Shown: one piece after another, positions 11,229-23,939 of the stretch
Numbering within the stretch: position 1 is the first letter of the stretch
Layout: each line of letters begins with the position of its first letter
NCBI GenBank assembly: GCA_006176705.1
Contig: QRFJ01000049.1
Coordinates: 496,001-560,000 of the forward strand
Length of the DNA stretch: 64,000 bases
Source: Cocos nucifera
Taxonomy: Eukaryota; Streptophyta; Magnoliopsida; Arecales; Arecaceae
Direction of reading: 5' to 3'
Translations under genes and position numbers: made by a program
The notes under the pieces: model-generated
Seen by the model: only the letters and a program-made list of their open reading frames with translations
What the model was told of the DNA's origin: nothing
The model's database searches: none

Positions 11229-11690
11229 CTTTATCGATCTGAAGATTGATTTTAAAGGTAGAGAGATCTTATCTTCTCCTAGGCCTTTTGGGGTTTTACT
11301 GATCTGAAAATCGATTTTAAAGGTAGGATGATCTTCTCCTTCTGGGTCCCTCGAGACTTTATCGATCTGAAGATTGATTTTAAAGATAGAAAGATCTTAT
11401 CTTCTTCTGGGCCCTTCGGGACTTTATCGATCTAAAGATTGGTTTTAAAGATAGAAAGATCTTATCTCCTTCTCAACCCAACAATTGATTTTAAAGGTAG
11501 AGAGATCTTATCTCCTTTTGGACCTTTTAGGGCTTTATCGATCTAGAGATCGATTTTAAAGGTAGGAAGATCTTATCTCCTTTTGGGCCCTTCGGGGCTT
11601 TATCAATTTGGAGATCAGTTTTAAAGATAGGAAGATCTTATCTCCTTTTGGTCAGAGTATAGCCTTCTTTGGATTTGTTCGATTTTTCAT
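11229..11690. repeat. Tat-1 66-bp tandem repeats, resumed
   Basis: Six to seven diverged units of about 66 bp containing 'tttatcgatctgaagattga', 'ttttaaaggtag' and 'agatcttatctcct'. The same units occur left of the solo LTR, showing one array before insertion. Such arrays in the 3' untranslated zone are a known feature of plant Tat elements. Confidence 0.8.
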
Positions 11691-11749
11691 CAAGGTGAGT
11701 AAAAAAACACGATATTTTGAAAGGGCATCTTCAATGAGATAAAATTTTT

Positions 11750-12576
11750 GCAACCTTTATTCAAAATTTATTGGTAATGCACTCTAAGATTCTCAGCATC
11801 CATATTCTTGGAATATTTGAACCATCTAAGTTCTCAATTCTATATGCCCCCAGTCGTATTACTTTAGTGATTCGATATGGCCCTTTCTAGTTGGGAGCAA
11901 ATTTTTCTTGTTTAAGGATTTTGAAACTTTAGCTCGACGAAGGACCAAATCATCTTTATAGAAGATTTTTGGCTTTATCTTAGCATTATAATATCTTGCC
12001 ACCTTTTGTTTGCAGGTCACCATATGAATTTGAGCATGTTCTCTGGTTTCCTCTAGCAAGTCAAATTCAGTTCTCAGTCGATCTAGGTTACTTTCTTCAG
12101 AAATTTTCCACTCTTGGTGTTGGAAGGCCGATTTCCATAGGTATTATATTCTCTTATCCAAACATGAGTTTAAAAGGCATTTCTCCAGTTGGTCATCTAG
12201 GAGTGATTCTATAAGCCCAGAGGATATTGTATAGTTCATCAGCCCATAAACCTTTGGCTTTAGTATGCCTAATTTTTAAACCTTAGAGAATTGTTTGATT
12301 TATGATCTTGACTTCTTCATTAGATTGTGGATGTCCTATTGAAGTTAATCTATGATTGATGTACAGTTCAAAATAAATTTTTTTGAATTTTGCATTATCG
12401 AATTACTTTTTATTATCAGTAATAATCACTCAGAGGAGACCAAAATGACAGATGATCGACTTTCGGATAAAGTCTCGCATCTTTTTCTCAGTGATTTGTG
12501 CTAGTAGTTCAACTTCTACCTATTTGATGAAGTAATCGATAGCAACCATCAGAAATTTTCTTTATCCTATTATCAT
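11750..12576 (-). pseudogene. Tat-1 integrase, catalytic core and C-terminal part
   Basis: Minus-strand reading from 12576 gives VAIDYF (first Asp), IITDN (second Asp), GHPQSNEEVKIINQ, a typical Ty3/gypsy ILWAYR-like motif, then the C-terminal REHAQI...KVARYYNAKIKP region. The residue aligning with the catalytic Glu of the DDE triad appears as Lys (EEVK). Stops interrupt the frame. The N-terminal zinc-binding half lies at 22946-23400, separated by the Copia insertion; the two halves rejoin when that element and one GAAAA copy are removed. Confidence 0.75.
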
Positions 12577-12581
12577 GAAAA

Positions 12582-14870
12582 TGTTAGATGCATGTCCTAA
12601 AAGTCAGATTAGCTAACACTTGTAATATACTTCTAGAGATAATTTTATAATTTTGACTATAAATTAATAAAAGAGTTATTTTCGATCATAGTGTGTATTT
12701 AAAGTGTCTATAATATATTCTTTGAGTTAATGGTAATGATAATTTATATTTTCAAGAGTTAAAAATTTAAGACATGAATTCTCATAATTAACTCATAAAT
12801 TGCTATTAACCATAGAATTATCACAAAAATGATGATTGATCCAAAAGATTGGTGTATGATCGCTTTCTTAGGATAGATGAGTCTTGAGTCTACTATGAGA
12901 AAATATCGAAACGAGAGTATAGATACTCATTAGAGAATGAGAGCACTGAGCGTGATCATCTCGAGCAGTCATAAGAAAGTCTATCTTCTCATCGATGACT
13001 TGCTCGATGCTGTAATGGTATGTCTGATTCTTTGATCTGAGATGCATCGATAATTCATCTTAAGAGTGTTATAGTTTGATTATATCATAACTCGATCTTC
13101 TAGTCATTCGAAATTCTGAGATGTATGTTGGCTATAGCATATTCATTGTAGGAATTAGATTGCACCAATAAGAGATCTATCTACCTCGATAGATAAGGAG
13201 TAGCTCTATGATGATCATCAGATTGAGTCCATAAGTCCTGACAATGGTAGTGTGAAAATGATAGAAAGAGTTTCTATTAGGATTTTCATATAGAACTCGA
13301 ATCGAATGGTTAATTCATATGATGGATATTGAGTTTGATAAGTTCACCTTAATCTTAATACTGTCGGAGCTCAAGATAGAAGAACCCAATCACACAGGTA
13401 GCTATATCGAGAGGTTCGCTTTCAATTCTGATAGATTGCCATCATATACTGCTAGATGTCACTGGTGGATTTTGGGAGCAATTAGAATAATTCTGATGAT
13501 CAATCATTCTAATTGTGTGAATCAGAAAAATTCTAGTTCATCGAAAGATATTTTGATGATGTCGATGATGGAGATCGTGATATATCTCATTATCATACGA
13601 AATTAAAACTAACTGGATCACACAAATAAGAGTTTTGATTTGAAAGTGATCAATCGAGCTAACCCAGTTTGATTGATTTGGATTAGATTCAATTAGGTTC
13701 AAGAAAATCATACTAGCGCATGATTGAGCTTAACATTCTCCTTCTATAATTTTTTTGATTCATCTTGGCTAAGCCAAATTAGATTTGACTTATCTGAGAA
13801 CCTTGAGAAGGTTTCTCTCAGTCTGACTGTGGCTTGTCCAGCTCAGAAAAGAGTTATCTTAATTCATCAAATGAATAAAGACAATACCTACTAATTCCTG
13901 TCACCTGTCATTTTCTGTTTCAGACATTGGTCAACTATTGACCCCATAACCTTGGACTGAAGGCCACTTGTCATGTGGCTATTAGAGAGCACCTAGGGCA
14001 TGTCCCCTACTAAATGTGCACTCAGAGTGGGTGCACATTTAGCGTGGGTGTGCGCCTAAGAGATAAGAGACTGGAGTCCCATACAGATGGGACTCTAGGG
14101 TTACTTGATAGCCTTAAACACTTAGGTGCCAAACTCACTGGGTTTATCCAGCATTGGCACCAAGTTAGGAGGATTCTAAAGGACTCTAATCTGATACGAT
14201 CAGATGATATCATCCCATCAATTAGATTTAGATATGATTGAATAAAGGCCTCTGATTGATCGAAGTGATGTGGCACTGCATGGCACAACAGGGTCTATTT
14301 AAACCCTATCTATGCCAAGGGTTTATTTGCTACGCCCATCCACCACGCCCCAAGGCTACCCCTTATCTCCTCCATGCCATCCTCTGATCCTCTCTCTTCC
14401 TCTTCATGCCTAAGGAGTTGGGTGCAAATCCAGCAAAAGTCCATGGAGCATTGGCGCCCAGATCAGGAAGAAGATAGCATGATTTCGAGAGACAACTGCT
14501 GCTTCTTCAAAGAGAGTTTTGAAAAACTTTTAGATCAGATCCAGATCTGATCTTCGAAATCTTAATTTAGAAGGAGAAGACCTCTAGATCCTACTCAAGT
14601 GGACTTTAGTAGAGGCTAGGCACGTGCATGACTCGATCCAGAATCTTAGGAGCATCAGGATCATCATTAAGATAATCAGATTATCCTAATCAGGTAACAA
14701 TGGTTGTTTCCTTATTTAGATTTAGTTTTTATTTTTAATATCAAATCACCATGATCAGATCTGAGAACTCTTAGATTTGATCAGATTATTTAGAAATTTT
14801 TTAGATAAATCCACCCCAGATCTGATCAGATCTGGACGATCTTACAGCAGAAAATAGAGATTTTTCTTCA
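12582..14870 (+). repeat. Copia 5' LTR (2289 bp)
   Basis: Begins TGTTAGATGCATG and ends TTTTTCTTCA. Long for a Copia LTR. Relative to the 3' LTR it has two extra segments: roughly 60 bp around 14060-14125, and roughly 35 bp near 13665-13700. Its last 100 bp are rich in GATCAGATCTG-type palindromes. Confidence 0.9.
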
Positions 14871-16770
14871 ACTGATATCAGAGCTGCATTAGCAGTTCTT
14901 TAGATCTATTTTAAATCTATTTTTAATTTTTATTATGATTTGATATTAAAAATTTTAGATGTCACATCAGATATGATCAGATCTAAAATTAAAAATTTAA
15001 AACTTAAATAATTTAGATCTATAATGTATGAGATGCATGACTAGATCAGGTATAGAATAGTTCTATGTGTAGTCTAGTATTATCATATTTTTAATATAAT
15101 TAAATATAATTTTAGATCTAATTTATTTTTATTTTTTAATATTAAAAATATTATAATTAGATCTAAAAAATAAAAAATATAATTTTTAATTTTTAAATTA
15201 TTCGTATGAGATATGAAATATGCATGTCTAGACTAGTTGTAGAATAGTTCTATGAATTATCTAGAATAGATTTTATTTTGATATGATCACTTAAAATTCT
15301 ATTTTTTAGATATTATATATGATATATCAGATCTGAAAGTATTTATGTTTAATTAAATTTTGATACATAAGATGTATACAAAATATGTATAGATTAGATC
15401 ATTAATTATATATGTGATATATGATTTAGATCTAACTTATTTTGTAGTAGAAAATATATTTCTAATTAAGATATTTTCCTTGGCCATCCGATCATAAGAA
15501 TAAAGTATGGTTTAAAGGCTCTCTCCTTTCATTCGATGGGATGTTCTTATGGCGTGTAGGGGTGCTGCACGTTCGTCCTTCATCAGAAATCAAAATTTAT
15601 TTTTTGTAAAATTCTAGATCCTAAAATTTTAGAATTTTGATACATATTTATGTTATAAATCCAAACTTAATAAAGAATTAAGATTATAAAATTAATTAGA
15701 TCTAAAAATTATGAATTTTAAATCTAAGACACCTTCATAAAATTAGGTTCGGGCTTGGATAACTCAATTAGATCTAGCTATTGATCAAACCGAATCAAGA
15801 GTTGGTTAGATGGGATTAAGAGTGCTTAGAATTGATCAGTCCAATAAGATTAAGTCAGGATCAAGATCGACTCATAATAATATGTGGTTGATCGAGTCAA
15901 GACCTAATTTGACTCCATGGTTCGAGCCTGGATTGTAGACTAATCCGATTGATTCTGATTCGATAATTTGGTGTCTAAGGTAAATTTGATAGATATGATC
16001 GACTGATTTTTAATTGGAAGCTACTCGATCTGAATGCATTCTTATCGAGTTAATGGCATATTTCTTCTATCGATCTCACTTACCTGATCATTTGAGTCAA
16101 TCCAGCTCTAATTAGAGGTGGCTAACAATTTGAGCTAACCCATGCCACTAGGTTAGTCATAATTGTTATGACTAAATCAAGTCAAGTTTAAAGAGATCAA
16201 AATTAAATCTTCTTAAGAAAATATTAAGTCATAGATCTTTCATCATTATAGATGTGCAGACCCTTTCCGTAATTGATTATTCTTGATTGGTTATAGTGAT
16301 TCAGTTGCATCGAAAAAATGCAACCATATCTATTAGGCATTAGATGCTATGGGTTGGAAGATCGGTTGGGCTCAATATTTTGGATACGGTGAGAGATCCA
16401 ATCAAGAATCTAATTCATGCAAATGATGGGTCTGACTTAACTAAGGAGTGGAGCAATATTTCGGACATGATGAGCTTCAAGAATTAGAGACCAAGTTTGG
16501 GTGCACCATGATTAGAAAATTATTGGACAAGAGTTATCCACTCATCAGTTGATCCATCATTAATAACTATTGTGTGAGGTGGTAAGCCAGTCGATGGGAC
16601 CGCACCATCTATTGAAATCAATTGATTATGGAGATTTTCGCATCTCTACCAAGAAAGTGTAAGAATCTAAAAAATAGTGGAAGCCTAATTTATTTAAAAT
16701 AAAATTTTAAATAAATTAGTTAAATCTAATTATAAAATTTAACTAAAAATTTTGACTCTCTACAGAAAAA
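14871..16770 (+). other. Copia primer-binding site and long untranslated leader
   Basis: Directly after the LTR comes 'actgatatcagagctgc', which contains TGATATCAGAGC; plant Copia elements typically have TGGTATCAGAGC, complementary to initiator tRNA-Met, so the site is intact except for G to A. The following 1.9 kb is AT-rich, with no ORF. Confidence 0.7.
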
Positions 16771-17570
16771 TATTTGCATCCAATCCACTAGCTCGTATCC
16801 TGAACACCTATAGACTGATCGGATCCAATTATAAAGATTGACTCCAAAACTATAAAATTATTTTGGATTTTGAAAAGCTGACTTATGTATTGGATCAGGA
16901 ACCCCCCATCTTACCAATTCATCCATCCATTGATCAAAGAGCATCTCTAAAAAAATGGATGGATGAAGATAATAAAGTTAGGTACTACATATTAAGCTCG
17001 GTGTCTGATGAGCTTCAGCGCCAACATGAGGATATCAAGACTGCATGCCAAATATTGGCTCACCTACAAGAGTTGTTTGGTGAGGAGAGTCGTGCAGCCA
17101 AGTATCAAGTCACTAGAAGACTTTTTAAGACTCAAATGCATGATGGACAGTCGGTCCAAGATCATTGTCTGATGATGATCAAGTACTTAGAAGAGCTTGA
17201 GAAACTCGGTGTCAAGCTAGACACGGACTTGCAAATTGATATGATCTTGCAGTCCTTAACTGATACATATGGGCAGTTCATCATTAACTTTCATATGCAT
17301 AAGCTGCAATGTACTCTAGCCAAATTGATGAACATGCTAGTTACTACTGAGCTCTCTTTAAAAGGTTCAAAAGGCTCAGTGTTTGCTGTAGAGCAAACTT
17401 CTTCCAAGAGAAAGTCTTTTTAAAAGAAGAAAAAATCTGCAAAGAAGCAGAAGACTGAAAGTGGAAAGAAGAAGAAGGAAGAGCTAAAGAAGAAGACCGC
17501 GGACAAAGAAAAATATTTTCATTGCAACACCGACGATCATTGGAAGTAGAACTGCCCTTTATACCTGACC
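16770..17570 (+). pseudogene. Copia gag with CCHC zinc knuckle
   Basis: The best open stretch is 16863-17423 (186 codons); the frame extends upstream through one stop (LIGSNYKD*LQNYKIILDFEKL), matching the usual 'TG.NY..W...' opening of Copia gag. Later motifs LFGEESRAAKY, QVTRRLF and MHDGQSVQDHC fit the UBN2/gag family. After a stop and a basic stretch (17424-17500) comes a zinc knuckle, YFHCNTDDHWK*NCPLY (17514-17562), with CX2CX4HX4C spacing partly damaged. It would package element RNA into particles if intact. Confidence 0.75.
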
Positions 17571-17599
17571 AGCCTAAGGAACAAGAAGGAGGCAGGTCC

Positions 17600-18010
17600 T
17601 TTTGGAGGTATGCTCGTTATTGAATCTAATCTTATGATTTCTTCTGCATCTAGTTGGGTGCTTGACTCTGATTGGAGTACTCACTTGTACACTTCTATGA
17701 AGAATCTTGAGGAGAGTAGGAGGGTGAGGGATGGAGAGATGATCCTACGTGTCAGAAATGGAGCGAGAGTTGCTACTGTGGTTGTGAAAATCTATCCTCT
17801 TTGATTACCGTCAGGATTAGATTTAGTTCTTAGGGATTGTTTTTATGTGCCTGCAGCAAGCAAGAATTTGATTTTTGTTTCATGTTTAGCACAAGAAGGC
17901 TATGTAATTAGTTTTCTTAAGGACCATTATAATATTCTTTTTGAAAGAAATAAAATTGCAAGTGATTTACTTATAAATGATCTCTATCAATTACATATTG
18001 ATGTTTCTAT
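17600..18010 (+). pseudogene. Copia protease region
   Basis: The open segment at 17610-17804 contains SSWVLDSDWSTHL, the Copia protease active-site context (normally W.LDSGCS.H); the Gly after the catalytic DS is Asp here. Downstream LPSGLDLVLRDCFYVPAASKNL and VSCLAQEGY follow the family pattern. One stop separates the two parts. Confidence 0.7.
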
Positions 18011-18049
18011 TTTCAATATCGAGTAAAACGTGAATGCCATAGGATCAAA

Positions 18050-18960
18050 GTGACGTAGGGATAGTCTAAATAATAGGTATCCTTGGCACCTTAGGCTGGG
18101 TCATATAGCTAAAGACATGGTTAACAAATTAAAAAAATCTAGACTTTTGAGCTCATTGACTTCTGAGTCATATCTGATTTATGAATCATGTCTTCGTAGC
18201 AAAATGATCAAGCTTTCTTTTGTAAGACATGAAGAAAGGGCCGCAACCTGCTTGTTCTGGTACACATAGATGTATGCGACCCATTTGATGTGTCGATCAG
18301 AGATAATTATTTTTACTTCATCATCTTTATTGATAATTTATCTTGATATGGATATGTGTATTTGATGCGATATAAGTCTGAAGCCTTTGAAAAGTTCAAG
18401 AAATTTAGACTAAAAGTAGAAAAATAAATAAAAAATTAATTAAGATTCTTCGATCAGATCGAGGAGGCGAATATCTTAGTTAAAAATTTCTGGACTATCT
18501 CAAAAATAATGGCATAATCTTATAATGGACTCCACTTGAAATGCCTCAACTCAACAGAGTTTTAGAACGAAGAAATCGGATCCTATTAGATATGGTCCGA
18601 TCCATGATGAGCTTCATGGATCTTCCTGAGTTTCTTTGGGGACAGTCTTGTGACAGTAATTTATTTATTGAATAAGATTTCTTCTAAAACTGTTCCTACC
18701 ATACCATATGAGATTTGACATGGTAAGAAATCAAGTCTGAGTCATCTTAGAATTTAGGTTTATTCGACTCATATCAAGAGATAGCAGACGGATAAATTAG
18801 AGTCTAAATCCTTTAAAGCTCGATTCATAGGATATCCTAAAGAATTATTAAAATATTATTTCTATCTTTCAAAAAATTATAATATAATTATGAGTCGATA
18901 AGCTATTTTTTAAAAAAAATAGTTTATTCAAGATGATGGTATCGAAAGACTTATTAGGCT
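18050..18960 (+). pseudogene. Copia integrase region, heavily decayed
   Basis: LWHLRLGHIAKDMV-like text (18080-18115) marks the GAG-pre-integrase zinc-binding segment. Weak traces of the core follow (DNYFYFIIFIDNLS near 18300; DQIEEANILVK near 18460). No frame longer than about 30 codons survives. Confidence 0.6.
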
Positions 18961-19910
18961 CGAGGAGAAAGTCTTTCAAGAGCAACGAGCTAAAGAACCT
19001 ATGGAACCCAATCAGATTGAGCTAGTCCAAACACTACCTCTTTCATCTCGAAAATCAACTAAAATTTTTTGTCCTCCTGAAAGGTACTTAGATACTATTT
19101 TAGAAGATGTTGAGAAAATATTTCTCATGAAAAATGGGGTTCATAGCGATGATCCCAAGATCTATAACGAGACGATATTAGGTATCAACTTCAAAAAATG
19201 GTTAAAGATAATGAGGTTAGAAATTGACTCAATGCGCTCAAATCAGGTCTGGATCTTGATAGATCCACCTGAAGGTTCTATACTTATTGGATGTAAATGG
19301 ATCTATAAGAGAAAGATAGGTGCCGATGGAAATGTAGAGATATTCAAAATTAGGCTCATAGTAAAAGATTATAGTCAACGCGAAGGTATTGACTATCAGA
19401 ATACCTTTTCACCAATAGTCATGCTTAAATCTATCCACATATTGCTCGCTATTATAGTCTATTTCGATTATGAAATATGACAAATAAACGTGAAAATGAT
19501 ATTTTTAAATGGATATCTTGAGGAAGATATCTATATGGAACAGTCGCTTTATTTTACATCTAGTGATAGTGATCACAAGATAAGCAAGCTGCAAAGGTCC
19601 ACATATGAACTTAAGTAGGCATCTCAAAGCTAGAATGCTCGTTTCAATAATGTGATCAAATTATTTAATTTCATCAAAAATAAGGAGTCCTATATTTTTA
19701 AAAAGATCAATGGGAGCGCTGTTGTCTTCCTTGTACTGTACGTGGATGACATTCTCCTAATTAAAAATGATATTTTCATGCTGACCACGGTCAAAATATG
19801 GTTATCTAAAGAGTTCTCTATGAAAGACCTAGGAGAAGCATCTTTTATTCTAGAAATTAAGATCTATAGAGATAAACCGAATAGGATGCTAGGACTTTCA
19901 TAGAAGATAT
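18961..19910 (+). pseudogene. Copia reverse transcriptase
   Basis: Open stretch 19001-19480 holds WKIMRLEIDSM and SNQVWILIDPPEGSILIGCKW, the conserved start of Copia RT, then KDYSQREGIDYQNTFSPIV. The second stretch, 19652-19903, has LYVDDILL at 19736-19759 (YVDD catalytic motif intact) and MKDLGEASFIL. Stops at 19479, 19618 and 19901 break the frame. Confidence 0.85.
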
Positions 19911-20659
19911 ATATAAAGGAGGTGCTAAAGAAGTTTACCATGAAAAACTTCAAAAGGGATTCAGTATCCTTTAGACATGGCATTCATCTCTCCAAGAAGA
20001 TGTGCCCTAGTACACCCGAGGAGATTGAATGCATGAGTAAGATCTCTTATGCTTCAGCAATAGGAAGCCTCATGTATGTCATGCTATGTATACGATCTGA
20101 TATTGCTCATACTGTGAGTGTCACGAGCAGGTATCAATTGAATCTAGGCAAAGAGCACTAGACTTCTATAAAATATATCCTTAAGTACTTAAGAATGACT
20201 AAAGATATGTTTCTAGTCTTTGGTAATGAAGAATTTTAGGTCCAGAATTTTATAGACTCAGACTTTATATCCAACATAGATGATCAAAAATCGACATGTG
20301 GTAGTTTGTTTATATGCAATGATGGTGCTGTTAGCTGAAAGAGTTTCAAACAGATAGTGATAACAAATTCCATCATAGAAGTAGAGTACATCGCTGCATC
20401 GAATGCTATAAAGGAGGCATTCTGATATAAGAAGTTTACCGTAAAGCTCGAAGTGATGCCATCAGATGTCGTTCCTCTACACTATGACAATAATGGCACC
20501 ATAGCCCTTGCTAAAGAGCTGAGGTCTCACCAAAAATCTAAGCACATCGAGCAGCGATTTCATCTAATCCATGGTTACCTCAAGAAGAGATACGTCGAGA
20601 TCAAGGAAGTCAATACCGCAGACAATACGACTGACCTACTAATGAAGCTATTGGGATAG
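19911..20659 (+). pseudogene. Copia RNase H
   Basis: Motifs in order: IPYASAIGSLMYVM-like (20045-20080), a decayed DSDF (20245-20260), KSTCGSLFI (20290-20315), EVEYIA (20380-20395), and 20453-20659 with LHYDNNGTIAL, KSKHIEQRFHLI and NTADNTTDLLMKLL. Several in-frame stops. The order matches the C-terminal RNase H of Copia polyproteins. Confidence 0.8.
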
Positions 20660-20733
20660 CAGAAAATTGAAGCCCATCTTAAGAAGATGGAACTTAGATT
20701 TGTAGCCAATTGACTTGAGGTCAAGTAAAAGTT

Positions 20734-22940
20734 TGTTAGATGTGTGTCCTAGAAGCCAGATTGGCTAACACTTGTAATACACTTCTAGAGATAATTCTAT
20801 AATTTTGACTATAAATTAATAAAAAAATTATTTTTATCATAGTGTATATTTAAAGTATCTGTGATACATCCTTTAAGTTAATGATAATGATAATTCATAT
20901 TTTCAAGAGTTAAAAATTTAAGACATGAATTCTCATAATTAACTCATAAATTGCTCCTAACCATAAGATCATCACGAGGATAGTGATCGATCCAAAAGAT
21001 TAGTGTATAATCACTTTCTTATGATAGATCAGTCTTGAGTCTATGGTGAGGAGACATCGGAGCAAGAGTACAGGTACTTGTTAGAGAATGAGGATACTGA
21101 GCGTGACCATCTCGAGTAGTCATAAGAATGTCTACTTTCTTATCGATGACTTGCTCGATACTATAGTGGTGTGTTTGGTTCTTTTATCTAAGGTGCATCG
21201 ATAATTCACCTTAAGGGTATTATAGTTTGACTACACCATAACTCAATCTTCTAGCCATTTAGAATCCTAAGATGTATGTTGGCTATAGCATGTTCATTGT
21301 AGAAATTAGATTCTACCAATAAGAAATCTATCTACACCTCGGTAGATAAGAAGTAGCCCTATGATGATCATCAAATTGAGTCCATAAGCCCATGGCCATG
21401 GCAGTATGAAGATAATAGAAAAAGTTTCTATTAGGATTTTCACATAAGATTCGAATCGAATGGTTAATTCATATGATAGATATTAAGTTTGACAAGTTTA
21501 CCTTAACTCTAATCCTATCGGAGCTCAAGATAGAAGAACCCAATCATACAGGTAGCCGCACTAAAAAGTTTATTTTTGATTTTGATGGATTGCCACCATA
21601 TACTGCTAGGTATCACTAATGAATTTTGAGAACAATTAAAATGATCTTAATGATCGATCATTCTAATTGTGTGAATCAAAAAAGTTCTGATCCATCGAAA
21701 GATATTTCGATGATGTCAATGATAAAGATTATGATATATCTCATTACCATACAGAATTGAATCTAACTAGATCACACAAACAAGGATTTGAGTTTGGAAG
21801 TGATCAATCGAGCTAACCGAGGTTCAAAAAAATCATGCTAGCACACGATTGAGCCTAACATTCTTCTTCTATAATCTTTTTGGTTCATCTCGACTAAGTC
21901 CAATTGGATTTACTTATCTAAGAACCTTGAGAAGGTTTCTCTCAGTCTGACTGGAGCTTGTTCAACTCAAAAAAGAGTTATCTTAATTCATCAGATGAAT
22001 AAAGACAACACCTACTAATTTCTGTTATATGCCATTTATTGTTTTGGACATTGGTCAACTATTGACCCCATAACCTTGGACTAAAGGCCACTTGTCATGT
22101 GGCTATTGGAGAGCACCTAGGGCATGTCCCCCTGCTAAATGTGCACCCAAAGTGGGCCCATATTCAGCTTGGGCGTGCGCCCAAGAGATAAGAGCACCAA
22201 ACTCACTGGGTTTATCCAGTGTTGGCACCAACTTAGGAGGATTCTAAGGAGCTCTAATCTGATACAATCAGATGACATCACCCTACCAATCAGATTTAAA
22301 TCTGATTGAATAAAGGCCTCTGATTGGCTAAGGTGATGCGGCACTGTATGGCGCAGCAGGGTCTATTTAAACCCTATCTGCGCCTAGGGTTCATTTGCTG
22401 CGCCCATCCACCATGTCCCAAGGCTGGCCCTTATTTCCTCCATGCCATCCTATGATCCTTTCTCTCCCCTCTCCACACCCAAGGAGTTGGGCGTAAATCC
22501 AGCAAAAGTCCAGAGAGCATTGGCGCCTAGATCAGAAAGAAGACAGCATGATTTCGAGAGATCACCACTGCTTCTTCAAAGAGAGTTTTGAAGAATTTTT
22601 AGATCAGATCCAGATCTTATCTTTAGAGCCTTGATTCAGAAGGAGAAGATCTCTAGATCCTATGCGAGTGGACTCCGGTAGAGGCCAGGCATGTGCGTGG
22701 CTCAATCCAGAACCTCAGAAGCATCAGGATCATTATCAGGATAATCGGATTACCCTAATCAGGTAATAATGGTTGTTTGCTTATTTAGATTTAATTTTTA
22801 TTTTTAATATCAGATCATCATGATCAGATCTAAGAACTCTTAGATCTGATTGGATCATTTAGAAATTTTTTAGACAAATCTGCCTCAGATCTAATCAGAT
22901 CTGGATGATCCTACAGCGAAAAATAGAAATTTTTCTTCAG
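20734..22940 (+). repeat. Copia 3' LTR (2207 bp)
   Basis: Begins TGTTAGATGTGTG after the polypurine-like 'tcaagtaaaagtt' and ends TTTTTCTTCA followed by GAAAA. About 82 bp shorter than the 5' LTR, accounted for by two internal deletions near 21824 and 22197. Confidence 0.9.
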
Positions 22941-22945
22941 AAAAA

Positions 22946-23420
22946 TGATCCTAGAATATCCATCTCTCGGATGGCAAAAGGCCAAGAAGCTGTGATTGAT
23001 ATGAGTTCAGCAGCTGATTGGTGCTGGATGTTTACATACCTTTAGCATTGATCATATTTATTGACAAGGTCAGTAGTGTCCTTTTGAATGGTCGGTCAGT
23101 AATAATCCTGTCGGATTACTTTATATGTCAGGAACCTACCCCCAAGTGACTGCCATAGATTTCTTCATGAATCTCTCGAAGAGCATAATCAGCCTCCAAG
23201 GGCCTTAGGCATCGAAGCAGTGGGAAAGAAAATGATCTCTTATAGAGTTTTTCATCTAGGATGACATACCATGAAGCTTGCCTCTTGATTTTTCTTGCAT
23301 CGATAGGATCATTGGGCAGTATTTCTCTATCTAAATAATCCATTAAAAGATCTATCCAGCTTAGTTTATGATTCACTTGAGCAAGCATTAGAACTTATGT
23401 GCTAGATTTCTCAAGGACTT
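22946..23420 (-). pseudogene. Tat-1 integrase N-terminal zinc-binding part
   Basis: Minus-strand text includes LSWIDLLMDYLDREILPNDP, KLYKRSFSFPLLRCL, EADYALREIHEEIYGSHLG (the HHCC zinc-finger histidines) and, in a shifted frame, YY*PTIQKDTTDLVNKYDQC (Trp of the usual YYWPT is now a stop). It ends in REMDILG next to the Copia target site. Together with 11750-12576 it makes one integrase. Confidence 0.75.
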
Positions 23421-23439
23421 CAATGAATATTTTCTAGCT

Positions 23440-23935
23440 GAGATCAAAAAATTCTGATGTGGCAGCGCATCAGCTCGGGCATTCTCCGATCTTGGTATTT
23501 GAATGATTTCAAGATCGTCAAAATTTTTTGATAGTTCTTGTGCATTATATAAATATTGAGACATAACAGGATCTTTGACTTCATATTGACCTTGTACCTA
23601 TCCGATGATAAGTTGGGAGTCAGTGAATATCTTGAGCTTCTTGATATTGAGCTCTTTTGCCACTCTAAGTCCCACAATGAGGGCTTCATATTCTGTCCCA
23701 TTATTAAAAGTTCTAAAATTGAATCTCAGGACGTGTTCAGTGATAGCTCCTTCAGGACTAGCCAAAATCAATCCAGCTCCACTCTCTTGGGCATTGGAGG
23801 CTCCATCCACATGTAAAAGCCAATAAAACTCTCCTATAGTTTCTTTTTGGACTTTTGGGATCAAATCTTCTTTAAGTATTGAATATTCTACCATAAAATT
23901 GGCCAGCACTTGAACTTTCATGGAAGGTCCGGATC
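23440..23935 (-). pseudogene. Tat-1 second RNase H (archaeal type, aRNH)
   Basis: The minus frame 23598-23921 contains LHVDGASNAQESGAGLIL (first catalytic Asp), FNNGTEYEALIVGLRVA (Glu) and KLKIFTDSQLIIG (third Asp), the arrangement of the archaeal-like RNase H acquired by plant Tat elements. The domain continues to about 23440 with stops. It follows the normal gypsy RNase H and precedes integrase. Confidence 0.75.
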
Positions 23936-23939
23936 GATA

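Larger units (their letters stand above)
12582..22940 (+). mobile_element. Complete Ty1/copia LTR retrotransposon, degenerate coding
   Basis: Two LTRs (12582-14870 and 20734-22940), TG...CA ends, a PBS immediately after the left LTR, gag, CCHC knuckle, protease, integrase, RT, RNase H in Copia order (integrase before RT), and a perfect 5-bp target duplication GAAAA (12577-12581 and 22941-22945). Every domain contains stops or shifts. In the first 90 bases of the two LTRs I count seven differences, all transitions, so this is not a recent insertion. The host site is the Tat-1 integrase. Confidence 0.92.

Noticed and set aside
14014..14288. Open frames on both strands in the Copia 5' LTR
   Set aside because: The corresponding 3' LTR region is disrupted by an indel, and LTRs of this type do not encode proteins.
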